Assembly: GCA_001953115.1 (NCBI GenBank)
Contig: LSSL01005533.1
Coordinates: forward strand, 1-23,022
From: Smittium mucronatum
Taxonomy: Eukaryota; Kickxellomycota; Harpellomycetes; Harpellales; Legeriomycetaceae
DNA: 23,022 bases
Direction of reading: 5' to 3'
Position 1 is the stretch's first letter. Each line of letters begins with the position of its first letter. The notes under the pieces are model-generated. The model was not told the origin of the DNA. It did not search any database and was given only the letters and a program-made list of their open reading frames with translations. The translations under genes and the position numbers were made by a program. This document shows, piece by piece, positions 9,590 to 20,585 of this stretch.

Positions 9590-12500
9590 AATTGATACCC
9601 TCCCATTTATTTTTGCTTTTACACCAACCTTATTTTTCTATTAAAAATATTTCACATTAAATAATTTCTTATTTTCAACCTCATAGTTATTTTTTTTTTT
9701 TTGAGTCGAAAATTTTACAAGTCACGACTATGAATATATCATTATTTTCTTTTTTTAGACGTTCAATTCATATATTTTATCAGCTTCACTCGAATTTTAA
9801 ATCAAATTATAATTTTAAATTCATTTTGTATAACAAAACCTATCTAATATAATAACCTTTTATATGCATTTATTTTTGTTTTCTAAAAGAAAAGAAAATC
9901 AAGATTATAACCCCTTAGTATTGATTAGATTAACGGAAATTTGATGAATTTAACATCGTTTGGAAGGACCAAAAAATTATATTTTTATATAATAAAAATT
10001 AATATTTATTCAGTTCTTTTTTTCTATTGTTGTTTAAATTTATTTTTTCAGATAAAAAATTAAATATTAAAGCCGAATTATCTACCCAATTGAATCTATT
10101 ACAAAATATTAAACTTTGGTAAAATTTATGAATTTCAGATTTCAAAAATAAACATGAATTTGATCATATGTTCTGCATTAACTAAGTCGATTCGAATCTA
10201 GATATATTTTTTTCTTAACATACGAAAAATTAAATCATTTTAAGTGAAAAAAAAACAAAATAAAATAGAAGTAAATATTAGTATATAAATTTGTATCATT
10301 TTTGTATTGAGATGCTTACCAGTTTCATATTTTATGCGGGATATTTGGGACAAATATAATGTAAAATTCCACTGATAGAAATCTGGAGTACATTATAAAA
10401 TGTTATATATTTGATTTAGATAAACTATAGGCTTTCTATAACATTTTTTTAAAAAGTAATTAATAATTAAAATATACACTTGTGATTGATAATTCCCTTA
10501 TTCCGGAAATATAATAAAAATAAACTTTTTTCATATTAGAATAAGAAAAAAACTAGTCTCAGTTTCAAACTATATTAAAGGAAAAGGAAGATAATTTTTT
10601 TAGTTTATTGAAATGGTCATGAATGAGCCAAAGATATATTACGATCATCGATTTTATACTTTTTGGCTTTTGAATTCATGACCGCATATTTATTACACAC
10701 TTATAACAATCTATCAAATCTTGAATTCTAAATAACTGAAATAACTGAAATTTTTTCAACACTTTATAATTATGTAATAAATATTTAAATAGAATTTTCA
10801 AAGATTATTTAAAATAAAATTTCCGTGTTTTATTTGATTATATCGAATATATTGAGACAAAAAGGTTGTTTTTTCTTGTAACAGTATTTAATATTGTAAA
10901 AATAATAGCAGGCTCGCATTTTCTTTTAATTTAAAATCTAAATTGCTATTCAAGATATTATTGCAAAACTTTTAAAGGCTACTATAAGATTTTTAAAAAA
11001 GACCCGATATTTACTTTAAAATCAATTTGTTTTTAGACGGTATTTTGAAAAATCTCCTAAAAAAAATTGATAAAAGAATAAAATACTGAATAAATATAAA
11101 TATCGACTAATAGAAATATTTTCTAAATATATTTTGGTTTAAAACACTGATCCAAACTGTATAATAAGCTCTTAATATTTATAAAACGAATGATATTTCA
11201 TGTTGATGGAAAAAATATATTAAAAAATAAAAGACAGACTTTTTTTCCAAATACATAATAATTAATCAGGGAATTTTTTTTATATTTATTTCAGCTACAA
11301 TAGGATCATGAAAATGTATTATTTTTTTTTGATATGAAATGAAAAAAAAAAAAAATTATGAGAAGGAAATGTAATTTTTTTTAAAAAAATAAATATAAAA
11401 GATTTTTCAAAAAAAAAATCGGAAAAAATTTTTGGAATAATTTTTGAGCATGATAATTTTAATGAAACAGACTGGTAAATTACTAAAATTTAGAGGGATT
11501 TGCGGTAAAAAAATCCAAGGAATTTACGTCAAAAAATTTAATTTTTTTATTGAAATGAAGAGGGGGGGGGGTCTTAGAATATATTATTAATTTGATTGGG
11601 CTTTTTTTCTAAGCTCTGTTTTAATGCGAGATTATTCCGTTTATTTATAACACGAATAAATTTTATTTTCAAAAAAAAAGACACTTATTTTTAATGAAAT
11701 CATTTAATATTTTTTCAAAACTAAAAAATCAATAGAACTAAATATTAAGGAGTTAAACTATTTAATTTAATGCTACAGCACATATTATAGATGATTTACT
11801 TATTATTATTATGGTTTATCCCCCATCAAAAAACTAGGATCTTTCATTTAAAAAATAGAATTAGACATTCATTTTTTTAATAAAGCTGAGCAGAGTTTGT
11901 TACTTTAACCTGATAATTTAATAAATAAACCAAATCATTATAATTAATCGATAATTATGACTTTAAAAATACATCGAATATATGACGGATTCTATATTAG
12001 ACCAGAATTTTTACTTATAAAAGTCTCGTATTTTCTTACAAGTATTTTTTTGTTTCGTTTATATCACCAACTACAAAAAAAGTTTTTTGAAAAATTCTAA
12101 CATTAACGAATTTATTATAATTTTGAAAAATTTATAATAATATTAACCATATTATCTTAGCAAAATTAACCTATAAGGCTTTGTAGAAAAAAGACCGGGG
12201 TATTGAAAATAATCTCATATATTTTGGAAATTTTTGAAGCTAGTTGGTTGATTTTAATTTTTAATAAAAATATCTTTAATTTAATTTATCAAGTTGTGAA
12301 TATCAATGCTTATATTTAAAATTTAGTATGGATTTTACAACACCTTGTTCTTAAAAATAGACTAAAAGATATTTTCTTCTCCAGAATTTTATGACCCATT
12401 TCATCCAGAATTAGTGACCACGTCGGCATTTGAGGGAATACAGCTTATCTCTTGTTAAAAATGGGATTAACGATTATTCGTTTATAGTACCTATAAATTC

Positions 12501-13447
12501 AAAAAATCCAGTCGTATAGATTGCAGATCAATGTTATCTTGTTTCCTTCAAACTCCACGCCGTGTATTAATTTTATAATATATTGACGTTGATACAATTA
12601 TCTTTAAAATTATTTAAAATTAAGGCAGAATATAAGCTGCTTTGACTGTTTAAAGATAGCAACTTACACTCGATACTATTTTAGTTTTAATGATGTATAG
12701 AACAACTGAAAATCGTTTAAAACCGAATGAAATATTGTTTAAAGAAATAAAAGATATCTAATCTAAACTCTATATGATTTCTCTGCAGACCTACTCCAGT
12801 GGTGTACAAAAGGGGTTATTTAATTGTTTTTTTTGCTTTTTTAGCTCTTTAACGGTCAGATTCTTGTATTTGTCATCTTAATAACCAGCATTCTTTACAC
12901 CTTGGTTTATCCAAATATCAGTTTACATATCATTGGACCCTTAATTTCGATTGATAAATTAGGTTATATAACTTGCACAAATTAGAGTACAAAGAGACCA
13001 GTAAAAGGGTTAAAGGGTTAAATTTTCTAATGATTAGTAATAAACAAATAATTTGTAATAATTAAAATATAATATGTTAATAGGGTACTATTAAACTAAT
13101 AAGGTTCATTATTCCAGCACTTTCCCAAGATGATTGGTGATATGTGATAACGAGATGTATTTTGGGGATTTTGGAGCTCCATTATTTTTTGCTTAAAACA
13201 ATAATTCAAAGATTTGATTTTGATGATTTAATAGGCAGCCTAACCATTTTGTGGTTGATTTGAAAATTTAAAGGTTTTTATAAAATACTTGAATTTCCCT
13301 CTGATATTATTGCTATTGAGATTGATTCCATAAATAATCACAGCTCTCAACGCTTTCTCCCCGATTAGGCACAAAATTCGGAACCTTCTTCCATTAAAAG
13401 TTAATTCGATTAAAGATTAATATCCGTCCCTTGTAAATCAGTCAATC
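9590..13447. other. Long AT-rich intergenic region, no confident gene
   Basis: A 3.9 kb gap between the synthetase and CNS1. I see only low-complexity A/T sequence, a G10 tract (11562-11571), a palindromic foldback (10615-10683, listed separately), a short tandem AAAGGGTTAAAGGGTTAAA near 13006-13024, and weak coding-like scraps (for example 12790-12930 on the minus strand, including WINQGVKNAGY and KNLTVKELKKQKKQ). ATTAAA sequences at 9640-9662 could serve as a polyadenylation signal for the synthetase. None of the scraps resembles a family I can name. Confidence 0.45.
10615..10683. repeat. Foldback (inverted repeat) of 69 bp
   Basis: GGTCATGAAT at 10615-10624 is an exact inverted match to ATTCATGACC at 10674-10683. 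Further in, GCCAAA (10627-10632) pairs with TTTGGC, leaving a loop of about 30 bases. It lies far from both neighbouring genes. It could be a tiny foldback element, a MITE remnant, or a transcribed hairpin. No duplicated target site is evident. Confidence 0.6.
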
Positions 13448-14801
13448 ATGGACACTCCAGTAACCGTTGGACCTGACAGGCTTCGACCAAATTGGGCCAT
13501 GGACCCTGAAAACATCGACGAAGAATTGAACAAAGTACCTCTGTTTATGAGATCTGCACCCTCCGATATTTCTGGTGAAGAAAGTGTCCACCTCCAAGCT
13601 ATTCAATCCTTGATGTATGAAGGGACTCCCGATGGTAAATTTCTTTTAATTTTAAGTTTAAAAATATTCTTTTTAAAAAATATATAAAAGTGGCGCATTA
13701 TCTTAATATACTCTTTTTTTATTGAACTTAGAAATTGGAGAGAATTTTAAGGAACAGGGAAATGATTGCTTCAAAGCAAAGAGATATCAGGATGCTGCAA
13801 AGTTCTATTCACAGGGATTGGATGTAGAGCTGACTGATATGAAGCTGAAGGAATCTTTACTTTTAAACAGAGCGGCTGCAAACTTGAATTTATGTAAATC
13901 TTTATTATATATTCCTTAACCTTTTCAAAATTCTAGCATATCTAACTTCCTTTACGGATATTTTTAAATAGCTAATTATGGAAAGGTCATTAGTGATTGC
14001 TCTTTAGCTTTAAAGATTAATAATAACAGTGTAAAAGCTCTGTACAGAGCTGCAAGAGCTCTGTATCAAGTTGATCGACTTCCCGAATGCTTGGATTGTT
14101 GCCTTAAAGGTTTGGAAATGGACCCAGGAAATTCGGGTATCGAGCAGGTTTATAAACAGGCCACTGAACGAAGCAACAAATTAGAGGCACAAAGGATCCA
14201 GAGGGAAAAACTTGAAATGGAAAAATTACAAGAACGTTTAGCAATCGATAAAGCTATCAGCGAGCGCCAGTTAAAGTTAGTTACCAGCTCTGCTGCAGCC
14301 TTAAATTCTAAAAGTAAAGATTCATCTAAAAGCCAGACTGGAAATTTACTAAAAAGACAAAAAGGAAAATGGGAAAATGATACAGGAAAAATGGTTTCTT
14401 TAGACAAAGCAACGGGTCTCTTGAGCTGGCCATGCTTCTTTTTATATCCTGAATATAAGGAATCTGACTTTATTGAAAAATTCGATGAAACTGATACCAT
14501 TTATGACCAAATATACACAATATTAGAATACCCCCCGCCTTTCGATAACCAGGAAAATCCAGTTTACAGACCTGATAATGTAGACTGCTACTTTTCCTAT
14601 TTGCCAGAAGGAAAATTGGAGAACACAGATAGTGATTTACTAGTTAAAGTAGCTCTTACCACTCCTCTTTCAAGTGTCTTGACCCATCCTAAATACTCCA
14701 TTGTTGATGGAATTATTAATTTAATAATATTGCCTAAAAGCGGGAAGTTTAGGGATGAATTTCTTGATTCATATAGGAAGAAGAGGCTTAACTCAAAATG
14801 A
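13448..14801 (+). CDS. CNS1: Hsp90 co-chaperone CNS1/TTC4 (TPR protein)
   Basis: Three exons: 13448-13634, 13732-13893, 13972-14801; introns of 97 and 78 bp start GTAAAT and end TTAG/ATAG. The second intron has a good branch-point match, TCTAAC (13940-13945). The joined protein is 392 residues; yeast Cns1 is about 385. An N-terminal segment with VPLFM (the family's conserved P.FM) and YEGTPDEIGENFKEQGND leads into three TPRs (about 64-97, 101-134, 135-168) whose clamp-type residues are in place (KEQGND, LLNRAA, KALYRAARA) for binding the acidic C-terminal tail of Hsp90/Hsp70. Then follow a charged, probably coiled-coil helix (about 180-215), a Ser/Lys-rich linker, and the C-terminal wheel domain starting near WPCFFLYPEY (about 265). 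Members assist Hsp90 client folding and are essential in yeast. It is convergent with the next gene, 340 bp apart. Intact, no anomalies. Confidence 0.94.
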
Positions 14802-15141
14802 GTCTTATACATAATTTATAGAATTATATTTTAAAGTTTTAAAAGGGGTTTTTTTGAGAATATTTTTATTGGCAAAAATATATAAATGATTTTCGTTTAG
14901 TAGAGTTGAATTAAAGATTAGAATACACTTCGTTCTAAACTCTGAATATGCATTTACAATAATTTTAAAGAATTGCATTTTTTCCTTCGGTTCATTTATC
15001 TTTTTTTGATGAAGGTATGAACATCATGAAATCGACCAGTATTATCTATACTGGAAATAAGAAATGTGAAAATCTTGTTAGAAATTATTACTCGATTTTT
15101 TTTTACGGGATCCAGAATTACTTTAATGTCAAGTGTTTTAT
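14802..15141. other. Convergent intergenic region between CNS1 and LAMTOR3
   Basis: Shared 3' region of two converging genes. It contains a small perfect hairpin, CCAGTAT-tatct-ATACTGG (15036-15054). No canonical AATAAA is seen on either strand close to the stop codons; an ATTAAA (minus strand, near 15120-15130) might serve LAMTOR3. No other feature is visible. Confidence 0.4.
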
Positions 15142-15573
15142 TTAATTTATAGGGGGGATTCTATTCTTTCCCCCTCTGAATTCCTTTTCAATGTCGCCTA
15201 GCATTGAGAGTGCATTGCATATAGTTTTTGAGAATTCAATTATTTGTCCAGTGTTGCTAAAACTATCGGCTATAATAGAGCCATAGTATGACCCGGATCT
15301 AAATTGAATGATTTGCATAGCTCCAAAAGTGGCAGAAACGATGTTTGGATCGTCGGATTTTTTTGAGGGGGAAAGTCTGTCGATATCTTCAAAGATTTCA
15401 TATGCTTGGTCTAATAAAACAGACTCCAGACGCTGCTCCTCTATCCCGGGGTTTTCGACTTTGTATAAAACCTCCTTGTTTGGACCGTTAATTTCACAAA
15501 GTACCAAACCTTCAATCGTTGACATCATCTCTTTCAGATATTGGCTGAAAGATACGGAGCCCCCTTTATCCAT
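15142..15573 (-). CDS. LAMTOR3: Ragulator subunit LAMTOR3/MP1-like (roadblock/LC7 fold)
   Basis: 143 residues, apparently a single exon. It resembles LAMTOR3 (MP1), the roadblock-fold subunit that pairs with LAMTOR2 in the Ragulator complex, which anchors Rag GTPases and TORC1 signalling at the lysosome/vacuole. Family landmarks: a first helix and strand (QYLKEMMSTIEGLVLCEING, about 11-30, corresponding to the SVEGLHAIVVSDRDG region), a helix with LDQAYEIFEDID, and the diagnostic block QIIQFRSGSYYGSIIADSFS followed by NTGQII (87-112), parallel to the vertebrate QVVQF...ANTGLIV. About 20 residues longer than the animal protein, with a basic C-tail (GGKNRIPP). The ATG at 15573 is preferred because it already covers the whole domain, although the frame is open a little further upstream. 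The roadblock fold is clear. The assignment to LAMTOR3 over another Ragulator-type roadblock protein is likely, not proven. Confidence 0.8.
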   Translation of the reverse strand: MDKGGSVSFSQYLKEMMSTIEGLVLCEINGPNKEVLYKVENPGIEEQRLESVLLDQAYEIFEDIDRLSPSKKSDDPNIVSATFGAMQIIQFRSGSYYGSIIADSFSNTGQIIEFSKTICNALSMLGDIEKEFRGGKNRIPPIN

Positions 15574-16103
15574 TAGTGACCTGATGCTATTAAGATAAAA
15601 GTCTAGCTGATTTTATTTTATATATGTTTTATAAATAATGAGGGAAGGGTTATTTTATGAAAAAAGAGTAGCAACTATCTAGCAGATTCATGCATACAAT
15701 GTAGCAAACTATAAACGGAAAAGTACAGAAATAAAAACTAGATGCCTTTTGTATGAAATTAACCAATCAGAGGTATAATAACTAATGGCCTTTTGCAGAC
15801 AACTGTTTATTGGCCATTGTGATGAAATCTAGAATTTTATTATTAGATTTCTGCTAAGCCGGCTTATGAGAGAAATTCTTTGGTGAAGACAAAACTTTAT
15901 TATGTGTTTTTAATTTATATATTTTTACGCAGAACTAATTGGCATTATTATGTGTATTTCTTATTTCTCCTTCACCTTTTTTTTTCGGGTATACTAAAAA
16001 AGAGAATAAATTACATACATTCTACCATTAGAGTATTATATTAAAACAGAGCTATTCATTTGTATTCATTTCAATGTGCTGATCAAATGATCGTTTCCAT
16101 GTT
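15574..16103. other. Spacer between LAMTOR3 and the DIRS element
   Basis: AT-rich, probably containing the LAMTOR3 promoter on the minus strand. It also holds TTTTTACGCAGAA at 15922-15934, the exact reverse complement of the TTCTGCGTAAAAA retroposon tail motif. A retroposon tail in minus orientation is possible, but the sequence next to it does not clearly match the other copies. No gene found. Confidence 0.45.
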
Positions 16104-16240
16104 AGTATTTCTCAGAGAAGAGAAATATTATGTGTTATTGATTTATTGGATAAAATAACCGAAATTTACAGATCAATAAAGTTTAAAAATAGAAAATTTC
16201 AAATAACTAAATCTTTTTTCTAATATATGTAGAGTAAAAT
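16104..16240 (+). repeat. Left inverted terminal repeat of the DIRS element
   Basis: The reverse complement aligns with 20586-20715 with few differences. Long identical blocks include TTTAGTTATTTGAAA, TTTCTATTTTTA and AATTTCGGTTATTTTATC (e.g. GATAAAATAACCGAAATT at 16149-16166 against 20660-20677). Homology stops near 16104 on the outside, giving the element's left end. The divergence between the arms means the element is not recent. Confidence 0.88.
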
Positions 16241-16432
16241 ATTCTTTGTTGTTTCCTTATCGTCTTTTCTTTCGCATAGGTACACTACCATAATTGAAAA
16301 TTTGACATTTAAAGAAAAAATAATAATCTAAACTATTATCCTAATAGTCAAACTCTCATTAAATTGATTAATATTAACAAAGATCCAATAAATATCATCA
16401 AGGACATATCTGAAAATTTCTTTGTTCTAGAC

Positions 16433-17178
16433 ATGGAAAGAGGGAGCCAGAATATCCATCAAGAACAAATGATGGATTCACAACCATCCAAAAGCGTATA
16501 CCCACACGCAGGTATCAGAGCTTCTAAGGTCGATGTTGAAGACTATCCAGAACTCAAGGAAGCCATTCCGGACATGGGAGAAGATTTCTTCAGAAATCCT
16601 CTGAAGGATGAAGAAAGAAAAGTGGCAATTTACGGATTACTCAAGTTTATGGTGATGAATTACTCTCCACCGCCACTCAACGGAGCTGCCTCAACATCAG
16701 TTAAGAGAGTAGATAATACCCCTAGCAGCATCTAAGCTTCGTTGGCGCACATAACGGGGCCACTGCACTGTACATTCAAGAACTTTTAAGGAACCAGTGA
16801 ATGACTTACTCTAATGAGGATGAAGATATCATCCTATTAAAAATTATAAGAAGGTTGTTGTCTGACCTGGAATCAAAAATTACACAGACTAGAATATTCA
16901 ACATTTATAAAAACATGGAACTTCCTGGAAAAGCCTCTCAACTGGATGAATCGGGCACTATGCCGTTAATGGACTCAGAAAAGCTAGAACAAGACTTAGC
17001 AACAAAAAAGTCGGCTTTTAAAAACACAGGGTCGTACATTCGGTCCTTTTCAAAGCGCCAGCAGCAAGCCACTAGACATGGCTCTGAAAAAGCGCCAACA
17101 GAGCAGCAAGCTATAAACTTCTCAGTCCTAACCCAGGACACAAAAAACTTCGAGAATAGCATATTAAAAAGAAAGTGA
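16433..17178 (+). pseudogene. DIRS gag-like ORF, broken
   Basis: Two long pieces joined by a frameshift and a stop. The first (ATG 16433 to 16735) contains DYPELKEAIPDMGEDFFRNP and LKDEERKVAIYGLLKFMVMN, then YSPPPL, a layout I associate with DIRS gag proteins. Between them GAHNGATALYIQELLRNQ reads in the second frame, ending in TGA at about 16798. The second (16801-17178) contains LLKIIRRLLSDLESKITQTR, ELPGKASQLDESGT and a Lys/Arg/Gln-rich tail (SFSKRQQQATRH), typical of the nucleic-acid-binding end of gag. No zinc knuckle is visible. This is the best-preserved ORF in the element. Confidence 0.7.
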
Positions 17179-19500
17179 AGTCGAATTTTTACTCCAAAGG
17201 GAAAAGATCAATGCTCGAAATAGAAAAAGATCGATCGAGTGCGGTAGGCCGTCGATAGCACTATACCGGGCTGTCTGGGAAAAGATCACAGACAGCAAAT
17301 GGGTTCAAGCCATAGTGACTTTAGGTTTCCAAATTTATTTCAGGAATTCGAAGCCCAGCAAAGTCCCCAGATCGATGTCGGTCTGTCAAAGTCCCCCCGT
17401 AGGGAGGGCTGCGGAGGATTCTTTAAAGAAGAAACCGAAGACAGCCGACCGCGTGATAGAGGACTTTGACAGGAATACCGGGAGATATGGAGGCAGCAAT
17501 ATCTGGCTGCCACCGCTTACGACACATCCTCTTCAACACAAGAGGAAAATGAACAGAAAATATTGATGGTGTAATGGTCCAATTAAATTCTGATTCCATT
17601 ACCTCTATGTTTCGTATATGAAAAATAGCTCAAATTCCGAAGAGATATAAATAGAAAACCAAATTCCCACTTTTGGGAAGTTAAGCTTTTCAGCTTTAGT
17701 TTTTTTTATTCCTTCCTTTAAAATTATCCTATCTTTTTCTTTTACAAAACCGGGTCCTTACAGATGGCTATTACGAAAAAAATAACAAGTCTGTTATCAA
17801 AAAACCCCCTATAGAGGAGGTGAAAAGCACAGCTCTAGGACTCTGCAACCACCTCTTCACAATCCCGAAGAAGACGATAGAGCTTCTCCCCGTGATAGAC
17901 TTGCGAAGTTTGAACAGTTTTGTATAGGAGAGGAGCTTCAAAATGGATACCCTATTCTCAATATGCTAAGTAAAACAGAAGAGAGACTTCTTGTCGTCGA
18001 TAGATTTGGAGATGTATTTCTGCATTTATTGATACACAAAACGTGCAGGAAATGCCTGGGATTCATATGGAATGGGAAAGCATTCAAATTCTGGGTACTT
18101 CCGTTTGAAATATCGCTAATCCCATTGGTCTTCACAAAAGCCCTACGCTCTGTCTCAAAATGTGCCAGAACATAAAGAATAAGAATTTCTGTATATCTGT
18201 ACGACCTATTAATCTTAGGAAGACGAAAGAGGAACGCACATCAAATAAGGAAAAGTAGCTCATCAGTTATTAAGCCTATGATTTCTTGTACGCCCCGAGA
18301 AATCATCCCCCAAACCTTCCCAATAAATAGAACACCACGATATAATTATCAACATCTGAAAAATGATATTTAAAGTTACATACCAGAAGATGTGAAAAAT
18401 AAAGAGAGAAGCAATCAAATTTCTATCGCTTGGATCGACAACACTGAGAAGCCTAGCCTCTTTCAGGGAAAAAAGCACAAGCGATTTCAATATCCTCACT
18501 TTATGGGAGACTCATACTGAGGATGCTATTATATCTAAAGAACCAACCTATAATATAAAAGAAGGAGTGGGCAACAAAAGTAAAGATTACACCCTCTGCC
18601 AGATTAAACCTGCAATGGTTGGAAACCCAACTATCAAATTGAAATGTGGCGACATTCATCTCAATGACACCAGAGATGGAATTTTTCACAGATTTTAGCG
18701 ATTAATCATGGGGGATAGTTATAGGAGACAAGTTCCTCCACGGTTCATGGAGCTCAACAGAGAAGAAACTTCAAATTTGCTTCAGAGAATTTTTGACAGT
18801 GTAAAAAGCATTAAAGTTACCAGAGGTGGTAGGAAGGATTATATCTATATAGTCAAATAATACTATGGCAGTGGCTTATGTGAAGAAATTTGGAGGAACC
18901 ACATCGATCCAGTTACTAGACATAACAAAGACATTGTGGATACAATTCTACACAACTTTAACCTGCGCACAGATTAGCTTTGTACCAAAATAAAGATGCC
19001 CTGCGGATGCGCCAAGCTTACTGATAGCACTAACAGAATGGGGGGGGGATAAGAAAAACTATTTTAGACGATTTGAAAACCAGGTTTGGTTCTCACGATG
19101 TGAATCTTTTTGCATCTGAGAAAAATAAAGACATCAGCATACTACAGCTGGTAAAAAAAAACCCAAAATCAGCATGTGAAAACGCCTTTGAACTGAACTG
19201 GTCTCACTAGGTGAGCCCATAACATTGGCCACCTGGAATATGATCCATCAAGTTCTTCAATAAGTACTATCGGAAAAAATCTCTATAACAAGAATAACCC
19301 CACATTGGGAGTCTGTAATTTGGTTCCCAAAGTTGATAGACTAGTCCGAGAATACCCGATAATGATATGGCAACAGCGACTATTCCAGACCCACGAAGCG
19401 GCAAATCACTACTACAAAAGAAAAAGAGCTGGTCACTGTTAGCTTGGATATTCAAATGAAAACTCTCCAAAAAAAAAGGATTAAAAAAAATGATTGAATT
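17178..19500 (+). pseudogene. DIRS reverse transcriptase / RNase H, broken
   Basis: An opening segment reads ALYRAVWEKITDSKWVQAIV then TLGFQIYF (about 17255-17336), the usual start of DIRS polymerases. After a poorly matching stretch (about 17570-17770) come RT blocks: LFTIPKK and PVIDLRSLNSFV (17850-17920), FKMDTLFSI, IDL with the first catalytic Asp (about 18000), a frameshift, then CRKCLGFIWNGKAF and LPFEISLIPLVFTK (about 18045-18140), and VYLYDLLILG where YLDD is expected (18191-18220), so one catalytic Asp is lost. RNase H follows: SWGIVIG (about 18708-18728), SNNTMAVAY (about 18857-18883, preceded by TAG where Q is usual), PADAPSLL, a +1 frameshift at a G9 tract, and FGSHDVNLFASEKN (about 19090-19131), a hallmark of this group. 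Many stops make it inactive. Confidence 0.85.
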
Positions 19501-20432
19501 ATTAATTTCAAACCACATTCAGTTAAGAGGGGATCAAAACATTAATCGATCCAAAAAGAGTTCTTTAACTGACGGGGAGATAACAACATCTTGAACGAAA
19601 TATCAGCATCGGATATAGTCAATTTTCTAGCAAAGACGATGATTGATAAAAAATTAAAATCCACGCCGATTAAAGCCTACAAATTAGCTTTAATCAACTT
19701 GGTAACCAAAGCTTAGGATATTGAAAATTTAAACGTCTTGAAAGAATTTATCAGATATCTGAAAGATTCTAAAATATTAGAATTAAAAGAAACCAGTTTC
19801 GAAATAAGCGTCATAATCACGATTTTAAATTATAAGGCTCAAACATTAAGTAAAATGTAAGAAGACTAGAGAGAAAAATGTCTGATTAATCACAGTTCGT
19901 GGAATTCTACGCCCAAGTGATACTTACAAAATCAACGACTCTATTACAAAGATTAAAGAAGGCTCACTAATATTCACTATAATGTTACAAAAAGGAAAAA
20001 AAAGAGGAATACCGATCCAAAGAAGATGAGAAATAAAGCCTCACTCTGAGGAATATATATGCCCATATAAAAGCCTAATCATCATACAAAGTTAGATTTG
20101 CCAAAGATCCGTGTGTCAGGCCACAACCTAACTCAAATAATCTATGCGTTAACCACCTGTTTTTAAATATAAAAGATAACAAAAAGCCAATATCAGTAGA
20201 TAGCATCTCAAGAAACATTAATAAAATATCAAGTTTAATGGTCGAAATCAAGGAAGCCGGAGTTATCAAAGCATGAGATATCTGTACCACACTCGACGCC
20301 AATGCTGGCGTTTTTTACGAGAAAATAATTTACCACACAAATTGAGCTACAAATTATTTTTTTGGCACTTACTATAGAATCTCAAAGGGAAATAAATCTA
20401 GCCTCATGGAATCTATTTTACCTTTGAGTTAA
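19490..20432 (+). pseudogene. DIRS tyrosine recombinase (YR), broken
   Basis: The core-binding part is visible as ASDIVNFLAKTMIDKKLKS followed by YKLALINLVTKA (about 19606-19713). A catalytic-domain segment has NHLFLNIKDNKKPISVDS and ISRNI (about 20150-20220), then KEAGVIKA, a TGA, DICTTLDANAGV and IIYHTNWS. The TGA-DIC sits where tyrosine recombinases carry HxxR, so His is replaced by a stop and Arg by Cys. After one more frameshift, TYYRIS (about 20368-20385) preserves the expected nucleophilic-Tyr region. The frame ends at TAA 20430-20432, directly before the ICR. Inactive. Confidence 0.8.
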
Positions 20433-20434
20433 CT

Positions 20435-20510
20435 TAATATTATTCTTCTCTGAGAAATAATTTAAGACCAATTTTCTCTCTTCGAGCTCAATTAATTGAT
20501 ATTATTAAAG
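20435..20510 (+). repeat. Internal complementary region (ICR) of the DIRS element
   Basis: Begins right after the YR stop codon. 20435-20459 is an inverted copy of 16106-16130 (23 of 25 positions). 20480-20497 (CTTCGAGCTCAATTAATT) is a direct copy, one mismatch, of 20738-20755. DIRS ICRs carry copies of both element ends and serve as the template to complete the cDNA termini. Part of the first block (TTCTCTGAGAA) is nearly palindromic, which slightly weakens that match alone, but the two matches are in the expected order. Confidence 0.8.
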
Positions 20511-20585
20511 TATGAGAAATATTAAGTCGCACGCACCATAACCCAATAAATTACGCGAAAAGCTGATTAGAAAGATATAACGCGC

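Noticed and set aside
14150..14812. Two minus-strand open frames (116 and 71 residues) inside CNS1 exon 3
   Set aside because: Antisense shadows of a well-supported coding exon, with no recognisable domain.
15308..15598. 96-residue plus-strand open frame over LAMTOR3
   Set aside because: Exact antisense of the roadblock gene, whose minus-strand translation matches a known family.
16106..16121. ATTTCTCAGAGAAGA match between 16106-16121 and 20444-20459 taken alone as an inverted repeat
   Set aside because: Its core is almost palindromic, so this short match by itself would not prove inversion. I accept it only as part of the longer 25 bp and 130 bp alignments.
16364..16735. Possible endogenous viral gene or orphan host gene
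   Set aside because: At first the isolated protein looked like a virus structural protein, but the downstream DIRS polymerase and recombinase and the flanking inverted repeats show it is the element's gag.
17938..18689. Minus-strand open frames inside the DIRS polymerase
   Set aside because: The plus strand carries the RT motifs in the same interval, so these are shadows.
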